A stretch of DNA of 64,000 nt, from NCBI GenBank assembly GCA_022821545.1, contig JAJEDJ010000045.1, forward strand, positions 56,192-120,191, written 5' to 3'. Both the position numbers and the translations under genes were made by a program. Within the stretch, counting starts at the first letter, position 1. Every line of letters starts with the position of its first letter. This document shows, one piece after another, positions 48,833 through 58,037 of this stretch. The DNA is from Caldilineaceae bacterium. Its GTDB lineage: Bacteria; Chloroflexota; Anaerolineae; Caldilineales; Caldilineaceae. The notes under the pieces are model-generated. The model was not told where the DNA came from, made no database searches, and was given only the letters and a program-made list of their open reading frames with translations.

Positions 48833-50317
48833 ATCGTCCTTTTTGTCCATCGCGTCCATACCGTCGTCCATCATCATGCTGTCCATCATCTCTGCGGCGT
48901 CAGCCTGCGTGGGCAGCAGCAACTCGTCGCCGACATTGATGCGGTTGCAGTTCTCCAGCTCGTTGGCGCTGCAGATGGCCTTCCAGTATTTGGCGTTGCC
49001 GTAAGCGCGCTTGGCGATGCCTCCAAGCGTGTCTCCGCCCACCACCTTGTAAGGCGTGTCTCCATCCTCCATCAACATGATGTCTCCCATCATCATGCCG
49101 TCGTCTTTCATCATGCCGTCTTTGTCGGACATCATTTTGTCATCCTTGTCCGACATCATCTTGTCGTCCTTATCGGACATCATCCCGTCCTTCTCGGCCA
49201 TCATGCCATCTTTATCGCCCATCATCATCATGTCCATCTTGGCCATGGCGTCGGAAGGCGACGGGAGCATCAGCTCAGCGCCGACATGGATGAGATTGCA
49301 GTTCGCCAGCCCGTTTGCGCTGCAAATCACCTCCCAGTACTTGCTGGCGCCGTAGGCGCGGCGGGAGATAGAGCCGAGGGTGTCACCTCTGGCTACGGTA
49401 TAGGGCGTGTCCCCTTCTTCCATCAACATGATGTCGCCGCCCATCATACCGTCGTTGTCCGACATCATTTTGTCATCTTTGTCGGACATCATCTCGTCGT
49501 CCTTGTCCGACATCATCTCGTCGTCCTTGTCGGACATCATCTCGTCGTCCTTGTCGGACATCATCTCGCCCTCCATCATCATCGCCTTGTCGATGGTGAC
49601 CTTCACAAGGGCGGAGACATCGGGATAGGCGTAGCCGTCATCCACGACCCGAACTGTATCGTCGACGTCGGGAATGCCCATATTAGGCCCGGACTGTCGG
49701 GGCGCCTGTTCGCCGCCAACGCCCGGTTCCTCATTCGCTTCGGTGCCGGCGTCCCACAACTCCAGTTCAGCCGTTATGTCCTGCATGCCTTCCATGGCCA
49801 TACCGTCCATATCGAAGAGGGCTATGCCCGCCTCTCCCGGCCCGATGAAAAGGTCGTTGGACTGCACGAACATAGTGGCAAAGGAGAGGTAGGGCGTGTC
49901 AGGCGAGGCCTTCACCTCAAACTCATAGGCGCCGCCCGGCAACGCTACACCAGGCCCATCGGCGCCGGCTGGGGTATTGAAGACGCCTGCACGGAGGCCC
50001 ATGCCGTTCAGGGCTTCAGCCAATGCGGACGGGTCGCCGTCCTCAGCCAGCGCCTCCAGGCCGTATCCCTTATCCGCTTCACCTTCTATGAAGAGAGGAC
50101 CCGGCTCGCTGTGCAGTACCCAGACGCCCGGCGCAAACGGCGTAGGCAGGTCGCTGTCAGCGGAGACGTTCTCAATGCGCACCAGGAAGGCAACGCCTTC
50201 GTCCATCTTGTCGTCCCCTTCGTGCGCCAGGGCAGTTTCAGCGGGAAGCAAGACGACCGCGCTCGAGAACATCAGTATCGCTATGAGAATCAATGAGAGC
50301 GGTTTTCTTAATTGCAT
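48827..50317 (-). CDS. Secreted spondin-domain protein with two LysM domains and Met/Asp repeats
   Basis: The 496-residue protein has a signal peptide (residues 1-31, cleaved after ETALA) and a bacterial Spondin_N domain (41-242, with YLSFATMFVQSNDLF and WDAGTEANEE). Then come an M-M-S-D-K-D-D repeat block (246-298), LysM 1 (303-352), a second repeat block (358-416), LysM 2 (420-469) and a Met/Asp tail. LysM domains bind N-acetylglucosamine polymers, so it is probably cell-wall bound. The Met/Asp repeats could bind metal ions or act as flexible linkers. AGGAGGAAC precedes ATG 50317. It diverges from a two-component system. Confidence 0.87.
   Translation of the reverse strand: MQLRKPLSLILIAILMFSSAVVLLPAETALAHEGDDKMDEGVAFLVRIENVSADSDLPTPFAPGVWVLHSEPGPLFIEGEADKGYGLEALAEDGDPSALAEALNGMGLRAGVFNTPAGADGPGVALPGGAYEFEVKASPDTPYLSFATMFVQSNDLFIGPGEAGIALFDMDGMAMEGMQDITAELELWDAGTEANEEPGVGGEQAPRQSGPNMGIPDVDDTVRVVDDGYAYPDVSALVKVTIDKAMMMEGEMMSDKDDEMMSDKDDEMMSDKDDEMMSDKDDKMMSDNDGMMGGDIMLMEEGDTPYTVARGDTLGSISRRAYGASKYWEVICSANGLANCNLIHVGAELMLPSPSDAMAKMDMMMMGDKDGMMAEKDGMMSDKDDKMMSDKDDKMMSDKDGMMKDDGMMMGDIMLMEDGDTPYKVVGGDTLGGIAKRAYGNAKYWKAICSANELENCNRINVGDELLLPTQADAAEMMDSMMMDDGMDAMDKKDDM
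49088..49234 (-). repeat. Degenerate Met/Asp-coding repeat block II
   Basis: The block encodes about six copies of the M-M-S-D-K-D-D/G type unit between the two LysM domains. Units are less regular than in block I. Confidence 0.8.
49448..49567 (-). repeat. 24-bp tandem coding repeat block I
   Basis: Five near-identical 24-bp units encode E/K-M-M-S-D-K-D-D between the spondin and first LysM domains. The high DNA identity of the middle units suggests recent expansion and likely length variation between strains. Confidence 0.85.
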
Positions 50318-50352
50318 GGGGTAGGTTCCTCCTAGAGATTGGTTAAATGAAC

Positions 50353-50404
50353 ATGTTATGCAACAATGGTACCGGCAATGTTTCGCAACTTAATGTTCCG
50401 CAAT
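50353..50404. repeat. Three direct repeats ATGTTnnGCAAy in a divergent promoter region
   Basis: The 12-bp copies are at 50353-50364, 50378-50389 and 50393-50404, spaced 25 and 15 bases start to start. They lie between the spondin-LysM gene and the response regulator gene, just upstream of a TATAGTATA-like element. They could be binding sites for the OmpR-type regulator encoded next to them. Confidence 0.6.
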
Positions 50405-50517
50405 TTATAGTATACCAGCAGGAAATTGCTCTGCCAGTGGGTAAAGATTACCGGAATCTTAACCATTGGCGTTGCGAACAGTTCTCCCCGGCACTTTTGT
50501 AAGGAAGTCCACCAGCC

Positions 50518-51216
50518 ATGGCCGGCGTCAAAATCCTGGTCGTTGACGACGAACCCAGCATCAGTGAGGTTGTCGAACTCTACCTGGCGCGGGAAGGATT
50601 CGACGTAACCGTGGTGGACAATGGGCGGTCGGCCCTGGATCTTCTGGAAACCGACCCGCCGGACCTGTTCATCCTCGACGTAATGCTGCCGGGCGTGGAC
50701 GGCTACGAGATTACGCGCCAGGTGCGGGCGGCCGGCTCGATTCCCATCATCCTTCTGACAGCCCGTAGAGACGAAATCGACCGAATTCTCGGCCTGGAGC
50801 TGGGCGCAGACGACTATGTTGTCAAACCCTTCAGCACGCGTGAACTTGTCAGCAGGGTAAGAGCTGTCCTGCGGCGCACGCAGCAGGCCCCGGCGCCCCC
50901 GGGCGGCGACCAACCCGTAACTTGCGGCGATATTCACATTGACCCCCGCACCCGCCAGGCGACCGTCGCGGGCAAGGAAATACCCCTCACAGTCAAAGAG
51001 TTCGATCTGCTGTGGATGTTCACCAGCAATCCCAACCAGGTCTTTAACCGGGACCAGTTGCTGGATCAGGTCTGGGGCGTGTCAGAGTTCATCGACGCCA
51101 GCACCGTGACCGTCCACGTGCGCCGCCTGCGCGAGAAGATCGAGCAGGACCCTTCCAGCCCGCAACATATCATTACCGTTTGGGGTGTTGGCTATCGCTT
51201 TGAAACGGGAGAGTAA
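50518..51216 (+). CDS. OmpR/PhoB-family response regulator
   Basis: The 232-residue protein has a receiver domain with acidic pocket VVDDE (residues 9-12), phospho-acceptor D54 (LFILDVMLPG), Thr in LLTAR and Lys in VVKPF. A C-terminal winged helix follows (LTVKEFDLLWMF... VTVHVRRLREKIE... VWGVGYRFE). It is paired with the kinase encoded 50 bases downstream. AAGGAAG precedes ATG 50518. It probably binds the upstream direct repeats and may control the divergent spondin-LysM gene. Confidence 0.94.
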   Translation: MAGVKILVVDDEPSISEVVELYLAREGFDVTVVDNGRSALDLLETDPPDLFILDVMLPGVDGYEITRQVRAAGSIPIILLTARRDEIDRILGLELGADDYVVKPFSTRELVSRVRAVLRRTQQAPAPPGGDQPVTCGDIHIDPRTRQATVAGKEIPLTVKEFDLLWMFTSNPNQVFNRDQLLDQVWGVSEFIDASTVTVHVRRLREKIEQDPSSPQHIITVWGVGYRFETGE

Positions 51217-51266
51217 GGAGCGGTAACCGGCAAAGGACTCCGAACTGGTCACCAGTCAGGGATCCT

Positions 51267-52520
51267 ATGAATACAACTACCATTTCCGCATCGCCCGCTT
51301 CGCCGTCCGTCCGCTTTCTCCTCGGCGTGATAGTCGCCGTCCTCGGCGGCCTGCTCCTGTTCCTGGCCGTCCTCACGCCACCGACCGAGGAGCTGTGGGC
51401 GATGGCGCAGTTCCTCACAGCCACAGCGATCCTGTCCGTCGCGGCAGTCTACCTGGTCTACCGCCTGGGCTGGCTCCACTACTCGCCCCGCCTCAGCTGG
51501 ACGCTACTTGGCGGTTACGGATTCGCCAGCCTGCTCACCTTTCTCAACGTCTTTGTCACCGCCCGGCTCATGTTCGCCAGCGATCACGACCTACGCCTGG
51601 CCGCGGTGCTTCTCATCTTTGCCGGCGGCATCGCCACCGCGCTCGGCTACTTCCTCTCGACCGCCCTGACCGAGAAGATACAGTGGGTGGACCGGGCCGC
51701 ATTCGCCATCGCCGAAGGCAAGCGGGACGTGCGCGTAGATGTAGTCGGCAAAGATGAACTGGCGCGGCTCGGAGAAACGTTTAACCAGATGGCTGCCCGG
51801 CTTGAGGCGGCAGAAAGCCGGCACCGCGAAACCGAACAGATGCGCCGCAATCTGCTGGCCTGGATCGGCCATGATCTGCGCACGCCCCTGGCCTCAATCC
51901 AGGCCCTCGTGGAAGCGCTGGCCGACGGCTACATCACGGACCCGAATGAAATACAGCGCTACCTGCGCACGATCCAGTTCGACGCGGCCGCCCTCTCGGT
52001 CCTGATCGACGAGCTGTTCGAGATGGCCGAAATTGAAGCCGGGGGCCTCCAACTGGACCGCCAGCCCATCTCGCTGTCCGATCTGATTTCCGACACGCTG
52101 GAGAGCTTCGCCGTCCAGGCCGAAGAACTCGGCATCGGGCTCTCCGGCAGCGCCGACCCGCGCGTCGATCCCGTCCGGCTCGACGCCGGCCTCATCGGCC
52201 GCGTCCTGACCAATCTGATCGGCAACGCCCTGCGTCACACGCCCCAAGGCGGCTCCGTCGCCGTAAGCGCACAGGGGGTCTTTGGCGGGGTGCGCGTCGA
52301 CATCTTCGATTCTGGGCCGGGCATCCCTGTAGAGAGTCTTCCCAAAGTCTTTGAACAGTTCTACCGCGTCGAGCAGTCGCGCAGCCGCGCCCGCGGCGGC
52401 GGCTCCGGCCTCGGCCTCACTATCGCCAAGGCCATTGTCGAAGCCCACCGCGGCGTCATCGGCGTTGAAAATCGCGGGGCAGGCGGCGCCCGCTTCTATT
52501 TCGTACTTCCGAACGGGTAG
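51267..52520 (+). CDS. Sensor histidine kinase
   Basis: The 417-residue protein has four hydrophobic segments (about 17-36, 48-68, 78-97 and 112-133) and almost no extracytoplasmic domain, so it probably senses within or at the membrane. A HAMP linker (about 134-186) and HisKA follow, with H202 in WIGHDLRTPLAS. The ATPase has the N box (LTNLIGNALRHT), G1 (DSGPGIP), F box (FEQFYRV) and G2 (GGGSGLGL). It phosphorylates the response regulator just upstream. All catalytic boxes are intact. Confidence 0.93.
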   Translation: MNTTTISASPASPSVRFLLGVIVAVLGGLLLFLAVLTPPTEELWAMAQFLTATAILSVAAVYLVYRLGWLHYSPRLSWTLLGGYGFASLLTFLNVFVTARLMFASDHDLRLAAVLLIFAGGIATALGYFLSTALTEKIQWVDRAAFAIAEGKRDVRVDVVGKDELARLGETFNQMAARLEAAESRHRETEQMRRNLLAWIGHDLRTPLASIQALVEALADGYITDPNEIQRYLRTIQFDAAALSVLIDELFEMAEIEAGGLQLDRQPISLSDLISDTLESFAVQAEELGIGLSGSADPRVDPVRLDAGLIGRVLTNLIGNALRHTPQGGSVAVSAQGVFGGVRVDIFDSGPGIPVESLPKVFEQFYRVEQSRSRARGGGSGLGLTIAKAIVEAHRGVIGVENRGAGGARFYFVLPNG

Positions 52521-52585
52521 GGTTGTTTCGTTGAAGAAGCTGCTTCTCTTAAGAGGAAAGCGTTCTTTCTTACGTTGGTCGCATC

Positions 52586-53548
52586 TCAAGTTTGCCAGTC
52601 GAAGATGACGCCAAGGAGTTCAGCCGGGTCGTCGCGCATGGTTGCGTAAATGGCGGGGGCATCGTCCACCGGGACACGGTGCGTCACCAATGGCGCGATG
52701 CGAACCGTGCCCAACCGGCAAAAATGGCGCAGGATTCCCAGATCTTCCAACGTAAAGTGGGATGACGACTCGATCGACGCGCGCAGAGCGTGCAGCATCG
52801 TCTGGTGAAAGACGGTGGGCTGGCGGCCGGCCAACGCGCCGATCGCGCCGTAGAGCGCGAGCAACTTGTGCTCGTAGATGAAGTCGAAAAGGTCGGGCGC
52901 GCCGCAGGCGTCGACGATCCGGTCATAAGGCCCGCCCTCAGTGAGAGACTCGACGGCGCTATCGCCGCTGATGTCGATCACGCGGTGGGCGCCGAGCTGC
53001 GCTGCGATCCGCAGGCGGCGCGGGTCGACGTCGGTGACGGTGACATGGGCGCCGAGCGCCCGCGAGGCTTGCGCCACTGACTGGCCGATCAAGCCCAGGC
53101 CGGCAACCCAGACGCGCATCGGCGCGGCGACGCGGATGCGCCGCGAGTGCCTGAAGCCTACGCCTGCGATGCCGAAGAGAGCGCAATACTCATGCTCCAT
53201 ATCGGGCGGAAGGCAGAGGCAGAGGCGCTGGCGTTCGTTGGAGGCGGCCAGATCGACCAGGTGCCAGCCCCGGTGGCCGCCGTGATTGCCCAGAAACACC
53301 GTCTCGCCCGCTGAGAACTGATCGACGCTACGCCCCACCTCCTCAATAACACTTACATGCTGGTAGCCCGAGCGGGCCGGGAAGCGGCTGCCAAAGTCCG
53401 CCATCAAGCTGTGGCGCTCGGTGCCGTTGGTGACGCCCGAAAAGAGCGTCCGCGTGACAATCTCGGTCGGGCCGGGTTGGGGTGGGTCAGGCAGATCGAA
53501 GAGCCTGGTCTTGCCCAGTTCCGGAAACTCAATACCGATGCATTTCAT
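52586..53548 (-). CDS. MDR-superfamily zinc-less alcohol dehydrogenase-like oxidoreductase
   Basis: The 320-residue medium-chain dehydrogenase/reductase has a GroES-like N-terminal half and a Rossmann half with VAGLGLIGQSVAQ and VTDVDPRRL, the acidic strand end favouring NAD(H). The catalytic-zinc Cys is absent: the usual G-x-C-G-S-D loop reads FSGVTNGTER. Such members act on sugar-like or bicyclic substrates. It is the last gene of the minus-strand transporter operon, after a Gfo/Idh/MocA gene, which suggests joint modification of the imported solute. Confidence 0.83.
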   Translation of the reverse strand: MKCIGIEFPELGKTRLFDLPDPPQPGPTEIVTRTLFSGVTNGTERHSLMADFGSRFPARSGYQHVSVIEEVGRSVDQFSAGETVFLGNHGGHRGWHLVDLAASNERQRLCLCLPPDMEHEYCALFGIAGVGFRHSRRIRVAAPMRVWVAGLGLIGQSVAQASRALGAHVTVTDVDPRRLRIAAQLGAHRVIDISGDSAVESLTEGGPYDRIVDACGAPDLFDFIYEHKLLALYGAIGALAGRQPTVFHQTMLHALRASIESSSHFTLEDLGILRHFCRLGTVRIAPLVTHRVPVDDAPAIYATMRDDPAELLGVIFDWQT

Positions 53549-53580
53549 TGTTCCACCCCGTTAAGAACAGTAGAATATCG

Positions 53581-54591
53581 TCAGTCCACGAGCGTTCCCA
53601 CGGCGCGCAGCAGGATCTCCTGTACGAGAAGATCGTGCTCAGGCCGCCTGTCCGGCTCCTGCTCGCCGGCGACGGCGCGCAGGAAAGCCTTCAGTTCCCG
53701 GTGGTAAAGTTCCTGGCGCGAGCGGGCCTGGAATGGGACCATCTGCACACCGGCGGCGTATTCTCCGGCATCCTCCGCCAGGCAGAGCCGGATGAGCGAA
53801 CCCGGTTCGAAGGGCTCGACGATGATAGCGCTGCCGGCGGTACCGTAGACTTCGTAGCGGCGGGCCATCGGCTGCGTTTCCATCGCCGCAATGTCCACGA
53901 TTGCCATGGCCCCGTCAAACTCGAAGACGCCCAAAGTGTTGTCGGCGAACCCGTCGACGCGCTGGCCTGTACCGTGATCATCGGTGCGCAAAAAGCAGGC
54001 AGCCCTGGCGGGCCTGCCAAGAATCCAGATGATCTGATCGAGCATGTGCCCGGCGAGCTCGTAGAAGATGCCGCCCCGGTGGGCGCTGATCTGCCTGCGA
54101 CGGTCAACAGGAATGTTGGTTGACATGTGGGCGCGGATTGAGAAGACATGACCGAGGAGACCTCTGCCGGCCCATTCGGCGATCTGCTGGAATCCGTCGT
54201 GGTAGCGCAGCATGTAACCCATCTGAATGAGCAGGTTCTTCTCGCGGGCGGCGGCCACGACGCGCTGCCATTGCGTCCAGTTGTCTCCGGGCGCTTTGTC
54301 GTACCATACGTGTTTGCCCGCCGCCACGATTTCCTCGGTCTGGTCGAGGCTCTCGACGTTAAGCCCTTCGGACGCTACCGCGACGATAGCAGGGTCGGAC
54401 AGCATCTCCTGCGCCGACTCGAACCAATGCACGGTGGCGAAACTGGTATCGGAATCTGCGAGCTGCGCACGGTACTCTGCGTCAGGCTCATAGACGCCGA
54501 CCAGTTCAACTCCGGGATTTTCCTGCATGGCGGTTATTTTGCCCGCAGCGTGTGAATGCTTTGTTCCGTACTGGGCCATCCGGACAGGCAT
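53581..54591 (-). CDS. Gfo/Idh/MocA-family oxidoreductase
   Basis: The 336-residue protein has an N-terminal nucleotide-binding domain. Its first glycine loop is atypical (YGTKHSHAAG), but the Lys of the EKP-like motif is kept (WYDKAPGD). The C-terminal alpha/beta substrate domain contains GGIFYELAGHMLDQIIWILG with the usual Asp/His region. Family members oxidise or reduce sugars, inositols or their derivatives with NAD(P). AAGGAG precedes ATG 54591. It lies between the ABC transporter genes and the MDR oxidoreductase. Confidence 0.88.
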   Translation of the reverse strand: MPVRMAQYGTKHSHAAGKITAMQENPGVELVGVYEPDAEYRAQLADSDTSFATVHWFESAQEMLSDPAIVAVASEGLNVESLDQTEEIVAAGKHVWYDKAPGDNWTQWQRVVAAAREKNLLIQMGYMLRYHDGFQQIAEWAGRGLLGHVFSIRAHMSTNIPVDRRRQISAHRGGIFYELAGHMLDQIIWILGRPARAACFLRTDDHGTGQRVDGFADNTLGVFEFDGAMAIVDIAAMETQPMARRYEVYGTAGSAIIVEPFEPGSLIRLCLAEDAGEYAAGVQMVPFQARSRQELYHRELKAFLRAVAGEQEPDRRPEHDLLVQEILLRAVGTLVD

Positions 54592-54628
54592 GTCAACTCC
54601 TTAGCGGCGTAAAATGCGACTCGATGAA

Positions 54629-56818
54629 TTACTGAGAGGCGCCCAGTTCGCCGATCTCCTCAACGCCCTGAAGCTGCAGTTCATCCTGGAAGTGGCAGGC
54701 GCCGAAGTGGTCTGCATCCCCGGCCAAGGGTCGCAGCGGCGGCTCCTCCCGCTCGCAGACCGGCTGGCTGTAGGGACAACGAGTATGGAAACGGCAACCT
54801 GCGGGCGGGTTGGCGGGGTCGGGCAGATCGCCTTTGGGCATCTCCCGCAACGTCTCCAGCCCAGGCATGGGCAGAGGGATGGATGCCAGGAGCGCTTCCG
54901 TGTAAGGATGAACGGGCCGGACGCAGATTGCGCGGGCTTCGCCAAGTTCGACGATCTTGCCCAGATACATCACGGCGATGCGGTCGCTGACATGACGGAC
55001 GACGGCGATGTCGTGCGCGATGAAGAGCATCGACAGATTGAGCTGCTGCTGGAGTGTCAGCAAGAGATTGAGGATCTGGGCCTGGACGGAAACATCAAGG
55101 GCCGAAACCGGCTCATCGGCAACCAGGAAGCTTGGCTCGGTGGCCAGGGCGCGGGCGATGGCGATCCGCTGACGCTGTCCGCCGCTGAAAGCATGGGGAA
55201 AGCGGCTCTGGTGCGCCGCTCTCAGCCCGACCATCTCCAGCAGTTCGCCCACGCGGTCATCGACAGCCCTTCCCTTAGCCAGCTGATGAAGCATGAGCGG
55301 TTCGCCGACGATGTTGCGGATGTTCATGCGCGCGTTCAGGGAGGAGAGGGGATCCTGAAAGACCATACCCATCGAGCGGCGGACGCGCTTCATCTCCTTT
55401 TGCGAAATGTGGGTGATCTCTTCAAGACCCCCGCCGGCGCCAAAGCGGATATGACCGGCCGTCGGCTCGACCAGGCGTGCAACGAGGCGGCCAACCGATG
55501 TCTTGCCGCAGCCGGACTCGCCGACAAGGCCAAGCGTCTCACCGCGGCGGATCGTCAGATCGACGCCGTCTACGGCGCGGACCGTCCCAACCTGACGCCG
55601 CAGGAGGCCCCTGAGAATGGGATAGTGGAGCGCAACGCTTTCAATCTGCAATTGGGCAACTTCGCTCCCGGCAGGCGCGGCCCGGGCAGTGTCTGCCGCC
55701 GGTTCAGACCCGGCCAGCGGGATTGTTTCGACTCTTGGCGGGGAATCAAGCGGCGGGCGGTCACCGGGGAGAGACGGCTGGTCTGCAACGGCGGGCGCCC
55801 CGCGCGGCTCTCCAACATCGGCATAGAGCCAGCAGGCCGCGCTATGGTCGGAACGCAGTTCGATCACGGGCGGCGTTTCGTCGCACTTGGGCATGACATG
55901 GGGGCAGCGGTCGGCGAAGACGCAGCCCTTGGGCACCATGGCGAGCTCGGGGACGACGCCGCGCAAGGATTGCAGGCGCGTCTTGGGCTGGCTGAAAAGG
56001 CTCGGCATCGACGCCAGAAGGCCGTGCGTGTAGGGGTGGGCCGGCTCCTTGAAGATCTCCTCAACCGTGCCGGTTTCCATGATCCTGCCCAGATACATGA
56101 CGGAAATGCGGTCGGCGAGGTTGGCGACGACGCCCATGTTATGGGTGATGAGCAGCACGGACATACGCATGCGGTCGCGCAGGTCCCGGATCAGTTCGAG
56201 GATCTGGGCCTGGATGGTTACGTCGAGCGCCGTGGTCGGCTCGTCCGCGAGCAGGAGCTGGGGATGGCATACCAGGGCGAGGGCAATCAGGGCGCGTTGC
56301 CTCATGCCGCCGGAAAGCTCGTGCGCGTAGCGATTCATCTGGGCGGCGGGATTGGGCAGGCCGACAAGGTCGAGCATTTCGACGGTGCGGTCATAGGCTT
56401 CGGCGGGGTCGACGACCTCGTGCTCGAGGATTCCCTCGGTGATCTGCTTGCCGATTGTCATCATCGGGTGGACGGAGCGCATCGGCTCCTGGAAGATCAT
56501 TGAGACATCGCGCCCGCGAATCTGCCGCAGCGCCTTCGTGTTCTTGTGCAGGGAAAGCGTCTCGGTCATGCCGCGCCGAGTTCGAAGCCAGATTTCGCCG
56601 TCTTCAAACAGGGCCGGCGGCGAAGGGACCAGGCCGACGATGCTGCGGATTGTGACGCTCTTGCCGCAGCCGCTTTCGCCGACCAGACCGACGATCTCGC
56701 CGCTGCGCACGTCGAGGCTGACACCGTTGACCGCCCGCGTGGCGCCGGCGATTGAGCGAAAGCTGACTTGGAGATTTCGGATATCGAGGACTTTTTCGGA
56801 ATCGGGAGCGCTGTTCAT
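54629..56818 (-). CDS. Fused OppD-OppF-type ABC transporter ATPase
   Basis: The 729-residue protein carries two complete ABC ATPase modules. Module 1 has Walker A GESGCGKS, signature LSGGMRQR and [12 protein letters not shown]. Module 2 has [16 protein letters not shown] and [11 protein letters not shown]. Each is followed by the oligopeptide C-terminal motif with conserved Cys ([28 protein letters not shown]). These are normally two proteins energising one family 5 importer. A Pro/Ala-rich linker joins them at about residues 345-395. It follows the two permease genes on the minus strand. Confidence 0.93.
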   Translation of the reverse strand: MNSAPDSEKVLDIRNLQVSFRSIAGATRAVNGVSLDVRSGEIVGLVGESGCGKSVTIRSIVGLVPSPPALFEDGEIWLRTRRGMTETLSLHKNTKALRQIRGRDVSMIFQEPMRSVHPMMTIGKQITEGILEHEVVDPAEAYDRTVEMLDLVGLPNPAAQMNRYAHELSGGMRQRALIALALVCHPQLLLADEPTTALDVTIQAQILELIRDLRDRMRMSVLLITHNMGVVANLADRISVMYLGRIMETGTVEEIFKEPAHPYTHGLLASMPSLFSQPKTRLQSLRGVVPELAMVPKGCVFADRCPHVMPKCDETPPVIELRSDHSAACWLYADVGEPRGAPAVADQPSLPGDRPPLDSPPRVETIPLAGSEPAADTARAAPAGSEVAQLQIESVALHYPILRGLLRRQVGTVRAVDGVDLTIRRGETLGLVGESGCGKTSVGRLVARLVEPTAGHIRFGAGGGLEEITHISQKEMKRVRRSMGMVFQDPLSSLNARMNIRNIVGEPLMLHQLAKGRAVDDRVGELLEMVGLRAAHQSRFPHAFSGGQRQRIAIARALATEPSFLVADEPVSALDVSVQAQILNLLLTLQQQLNLSMLFIAHDIAVVRHVSDRIAVMYLGKIVELGEARAICVRPVHPYTEALLASIPLPMPGLETLREMPKGDLPDPANPPAGCRFHTRCPYSQPVCEREEPPLRPLAGDADHFGACHFQDELQLQGVEEIGELGASQ

Positions 56819-56876
56819 CAGGCTGAGATCGGCTGGAAGTACGTATCGGGACAGCAGGAATCAGGATAGCAGGAAA

Positions 56877-58025
56877 TCAGAAGTTGGAGTATGGGTCAAG
56901 GGCATCGCGCAGCCCGTCACCGATGAAGTTGAAGGCGAGGACGGTCGCCATGATAAAGAAGGCCGGGGCGATCAGCCAGGGCATCTGCGATAGAAACGAG
57001 ACTTTCTGCGCGTCCTGGAGCAGCACGCCCCAACTGATCATGGGGGGCTGGATGCCAAGGCCGAGAAAGCTCAGGGCAGTTTCGCCGAGAATTATGCCGG
57101 GCACGGCGAGCGTCGCGGCCACGATTACGTAGCTCAGATTGGTGGGCAGGATGTGGCGAAGCAGAATCCACCAGGTACCGCCGCCGCCCATGCGGGACGC
57201 GAGCACGAACTCTTCGGATTTGACTGCGAGCGTCATGCCGCGCACGACGCGCGCCAGGCCGCCCCAGCCGACAATCGAAAGCAGGATGGTGATGAGCAGA
57301 AAGATGCGAATTGAGCTCCAGTGCCGGGGCAGAGACAGAGAGAGGGCCATCCACAGCGGCAGGCTCGGAAAGGAGAGGAGAACCTCGATGCCGCGCTGGA
57401 TCACGGCGTCGACCGCACCGCCCAAGTAGCCGGATGCCATGCCGACGACAATGCCGAGAACGAGGCTGATAGCGACGCCGATCAGGCCGACAGTGGTTGA
57501 GATGCGGCCGCCGAAGAGGATGCGGGAAAAGAGATCGCGGCCCTGGGTGTCGGTGCCCAGCAGAAAGACGGGCGAATCCTGCGCGCCGAAGAGGTGCAGG
57601 TCGCTGTGCCAGAAGAGAAAGTCGTACTCGTCGCCGCGCACGAAGAGGCGCAAAGGAAAGCGCCGGCCCGTGTCCTGCGCGTAAATGCGCTCCATCGTTT
57701 TCGGGTCGCGTGACTGCACGGTGGCGAAAACGAACGGCCGCAGGTGGAACTGACCTTCGCCGTCGATGAACGCGGGCAGAAGGGGAGGATGCGCGACCTT
57801 CTCGAGGAAACGAGTGTTGGGATCGTAAGGCGCGAAGAAAGGACAGGCCAGCGTTATCAGATAGATGAATACCAGCGCGAAGGCGGCGACCACGGCAGCA
57901 TGGTTTCTGAGGAAGCGCAGATAGATGAGACGGCCATAGGAGACCTGTTTGGTTACGTCGAAGCGCTCTTCCGCCTCGATTTCCTCCTGCGGCAGCCGGC
58001 CGTTCTCCCCAACATTCTGCTCCAC
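56877..58025 (-). CDS. Peptide/oligosaccharide ABC transporter permease (OppC-like)
   Basis: The 382-residue permease starts with a 45-residue cytoplasmic region, a first span and an OppC-type periplasmic insert. The insert is unusually long (about 70-160, LPAFIDGEGQFHLRPFVFATVQSRDPKTME...) and precedes the conserved LLGTDTQGRDLFSRILFGGR. Five more spans and the cytoplasmic EAA-like loop (FVLASRMGGGGTWWILLRHILPTNL) follow. GTG 58025 has AAAGGAGCG upstream. Confidence 0.92.
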   Translation of the reverse strand: MEQNVGENGRLPQEEIEAEERFDVTKQVSYGRLIYLRFLRNHAAVVAAFALVFIYLITLACPFFAPYDPNTRFLEKVAHPPLLPAFIDGEGQFHLRPFVFATVQSRDPKTMERIYAQDTGRRFPLRLFVRGDEYDFLFWHSDLHLFGAQDSPVFLLGTDTQGRDLFSRILFGGRISTTVGLIGVAISLVLGIVVGMASGYLGGAVDAVIQRGIEVLLSFPSLPLWMALSLSLPRHWSSIRIFLLITILLSIVGWGGLARVVRGMTLAVKSEEFVLASRMGGGGTWWILLRHILPTNLSYVIVAATLAVPGIILGETALSFLGLGIQPPMISWGVLLQDAQKVSFLSQMPWLIAPAFFIMATVLAFNFIGDGLRDALDPYSNF

Positions 58026-58037
58026 CGAACGCTCCTT

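Noticed and set aside
49448..49567. CRISPR-like array
   Set aside because: Repeats are directly tandem, without spacers, in a coding frame.
48680..50296. Plus-strand frame with spectacular His/Val repeats (HHHVVLVGHH-like)
   Set aside because: It is the complement of the Met/Asp repeat codons of the spondin-LysM gene and has no RBS or promoter. The minus-strand product has a signal peptide and real domains.
54614..56503. 629-codon plus-strand frame opposite the fused ATPase gene
   Set aside because: The antisense of two complete ABC modules; no conserved domain in this frame.
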